Assembly: GCA_963783505.1 (NCBI GenBank)
Contig: CAWAOP010000041.1
Span: forward strand, 310,001-374,000
DNA length: 64,000 nt
Reading direction: 5' to 3'
Source: BOG-224 sp963783505
GTDB taxonomy: Bacteria > Acidobacteriota > Terriglobia > Bryobacterales > Bryobacteraceae
How positions within the stretch are numbered: position 1 is the stretch's first letter; each line of letters begins with the position of its first letter. Positions 62,983 to 64,000 of the stretch are shown here, piece after piece. The notes beneath the pieces are model-generated. The model was not told the DNA's origin. It was given only the letters and a program-made list of their open reading frames with translations, and ran no database searches. Made by a program: the position numbers and the translations under genes.

Positions 62983-63010
62983 AACCGGACGCCGCGAGGG
63001 CGCCCGGTTT
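62983..63010 (-). terminator. Intrinsic terminator for the molybdopterin-binding-domain gene
   Basis: The stem AACCGG-A-CGCC / GGCG-C-CCGGTT (one mismatch) is followed on the minus strand by a run of eight T. It lies 55 bases after the stop of the gene at 63065. Confidence 0.75.
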
Positions 63011-63064
63011 TCTCGAGCACCCGTACCCGGCCCGATGAGCCGGATTACGGGTTGGAGGAGCTCG

Positions 63065-64000
63065 TTACGCCAGCAGGCCTCCGTGGCCGAGGCAGGCGAT
63101 TTCCCAGCCGGTCACATGGTAACGGGCCAACAGCGCGGGCAAAATCATATCCACCACGTTCGGCTTGGCCGACCGGAAACACCCCGGGGCCGAAACGATG
63201 GGCACGTCGTCCTTATAAGCCAGCAGCAACAGGTTGCCGGGCTCGACCGGCGCGAGGAACCGTTCCACCGTGCCCTCCACGCGAACGAGCGCGCGGCCGA
63301 TCACATCTTCCGGGCCGGCGGGCGCCGTGGTGGACGCCACCAAAAGAAGCGTGGGCTTGGAGCGCAGCAGGTGCTGCAGCGAGCGGGCCACGTTGTTCTC
63401 GTCTTCCGTGGCGGCCAGCGCGAAGCTGACGCCGGCCCCGAAGCGCTCGAGCCGCTGGCGCATGACGCTTTCGAACAACTGGCGGGCTCGTTCTCCACTC
63501 AGCGGATCGGTGTACAGCACTCCCACAATCGGGTTCCGTATGGGCCGCGCCTGGAGAATCGGGCCGCGTTCCTTGAGAATGGTGACGATGGCTTCCAGGT
63601 GATCCTGCGCGACGGCGAACGGCGCGCTCTTTACGGTTGCGACGCGCTGCCCGGCCGCGGCGAAGCTGAAGTTCTGAGAGGTTGCGACCACCACGCTAGC
63701 CGCGCAGTTGATCTGCTTGAGCAGTTCGTCGTCCACCAGCACGCAGCAGTTCTCGGTGGCCATGAGATTGGCCCGGCCGCCTGCCGCCAGCCTCACTTCG
63801 AGGCTTCCGCACCCCATCGCGCCGGCGACGGTGGACACTGCATCGTCCTCTCCGATTTCGCCTTCTTCCAGTTCCGTAACCCAGATGGTATCCAGCCCCT
63901 CCGTTTCGAGGACGCGAACGTCTTCCTCGCTAATGATATGGCCCTTGGCCAGCAGTTTCTTGCCGCCGGGCCGAAAAACGGTACAACAGAGCACGCGCCC
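63065..64000 (-). CDS. Molybdopterin-binding-domain protein, 5' end outside the window
   Basis: The frame is open to the last base of the window, and the protein reads CCTVFRPGGKKLLAKGHIISEEDVRVLETEGLDTIWVTELEEGEIGEDDA, so a few N-terminal residues are missing; GTG 63994 is not needed as a start. The C-terminal half holds the MoCF (MoaB/MogA-like) fold: ILQARPIRNPIVGVLYTD, LLLVASTTAPAGPEDVIGRALVRVEGTVERFLAPVEPGNLLLLAYKDDVPIVSAPGCFRSAKPNVVDMILPALLA. Such proteins are found with molybdenum cofactor or CoxL-type enzymes. An intrinsic terminator follows. Confidence 0.8.
   Translation of the reverse strand, partial: GRVLCCTVFRPGGKKLLAKGHIISEEDVRVLETEGLDTIWVTELEEGEIGEDDAVSTVAGAMGCGSLEVRLAAGGRANLMATENCCVLVDDELLKQINCAASVVVATSQNFSFAAAGQRVATVKSAPFAVAQDHLEAIVTILKERGPILQARPIRNPIVGVLYTDPLSGERARQLFESVMRQRLERFGAGVSFALAATEDENNVARSLQHLLRSKPTLLLVASTTAPAGPEDVIGRALVRVEGTVERFLAPVEPGNLLLLAYKDDVPIVSAPGCFRSAKPNVVDMILPALLARYHVTGWEIACLGHGGLLA

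Overview
The window reads as a GC-rich bacterial chromosome, most likely Acidobacteriota of the Solibacter/Bryobacter type. The main lineage clue is a TIGR03435-type exported protein (6073-6918), a family greatly expanded in Solibacter. It is supported by the many secreted WD40/InlB-like/DUF11 modules and by several dispersed palindromic repeat families. This assignment is inference from gene content. I saw no rRNA, tRNA or CRISPR array.

Layout. 0-6 kb: a cut-off PIN toxin, speA, a transposon-like element inserted upstream of hicBA, a frameshifted TIR protein and a higBA pair. 6-14 kb: the TIGR03435 gene and a seven-gene SUF iron-sulfur operon (sufB-sufC-sufD-sufS-sufU-sufT-Rrf2 regulator). 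14-20.6 kb: phoH, ybeY, era, a BON protein, an SMP-30-like protein, a Nudix hydrolase and mutS2, tightly packed with many 4-base overlaps. 20.6-31.9 kb: a TolQ fragment, bacterioferritin, a truncated RAYT transposase, bcp, gatB, a small membrane protein, rph, rdgB, add, glgB, a VapBC-like pair, a glyoxalase fragment, pcm and an SGNH hydrolase. 32-43.8 kb: three adjacent genes for secreted proteins, including one of 3081 residues. 44.7-49 kb: a nucleotide-sugar pair (degenerate GalU-like protein plus a GHMP kinase/pyrophosphorylase fusion) with an ORF-less group II intron just upstream. 50-52.9 kb: an accessory block with a membrane-anchored HD phosphohydrolase, an unknown protein and an XRE regulator. 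53.4-58.8 kb: gdhA, an NmrA-like protein and the hrcA-grpE-dnaJ heat-shock operon. 59.4-62 kb: a dcm, PD-(D/E)XK-like endonuclease and vsr cluster. The window ends in a HAD hydrolase and a cut-off molybdopterin-binding-domain protein.

Three themes run through the window. First, a dispersed palindrome family with a constant GTGGGGC head and stems that covary between copies occurs at least nine times; one copy lies in frame inside ybeY and another sits beside the truncated RAYT gene. Second, single-base frameshifts hit conserved genes repeatedly (sufB, sufS twice, TIR protein, higA, HD protein twice, endonuclease), nearly always as +1 insertions, so base-level assembly error is a serious possibility. 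Third, the accessory blocks hold several defence-type genes (TIR, HD hydrolase, restriction-modification, toxin-antitoxin pairs), all recognised from sequence motifs only.
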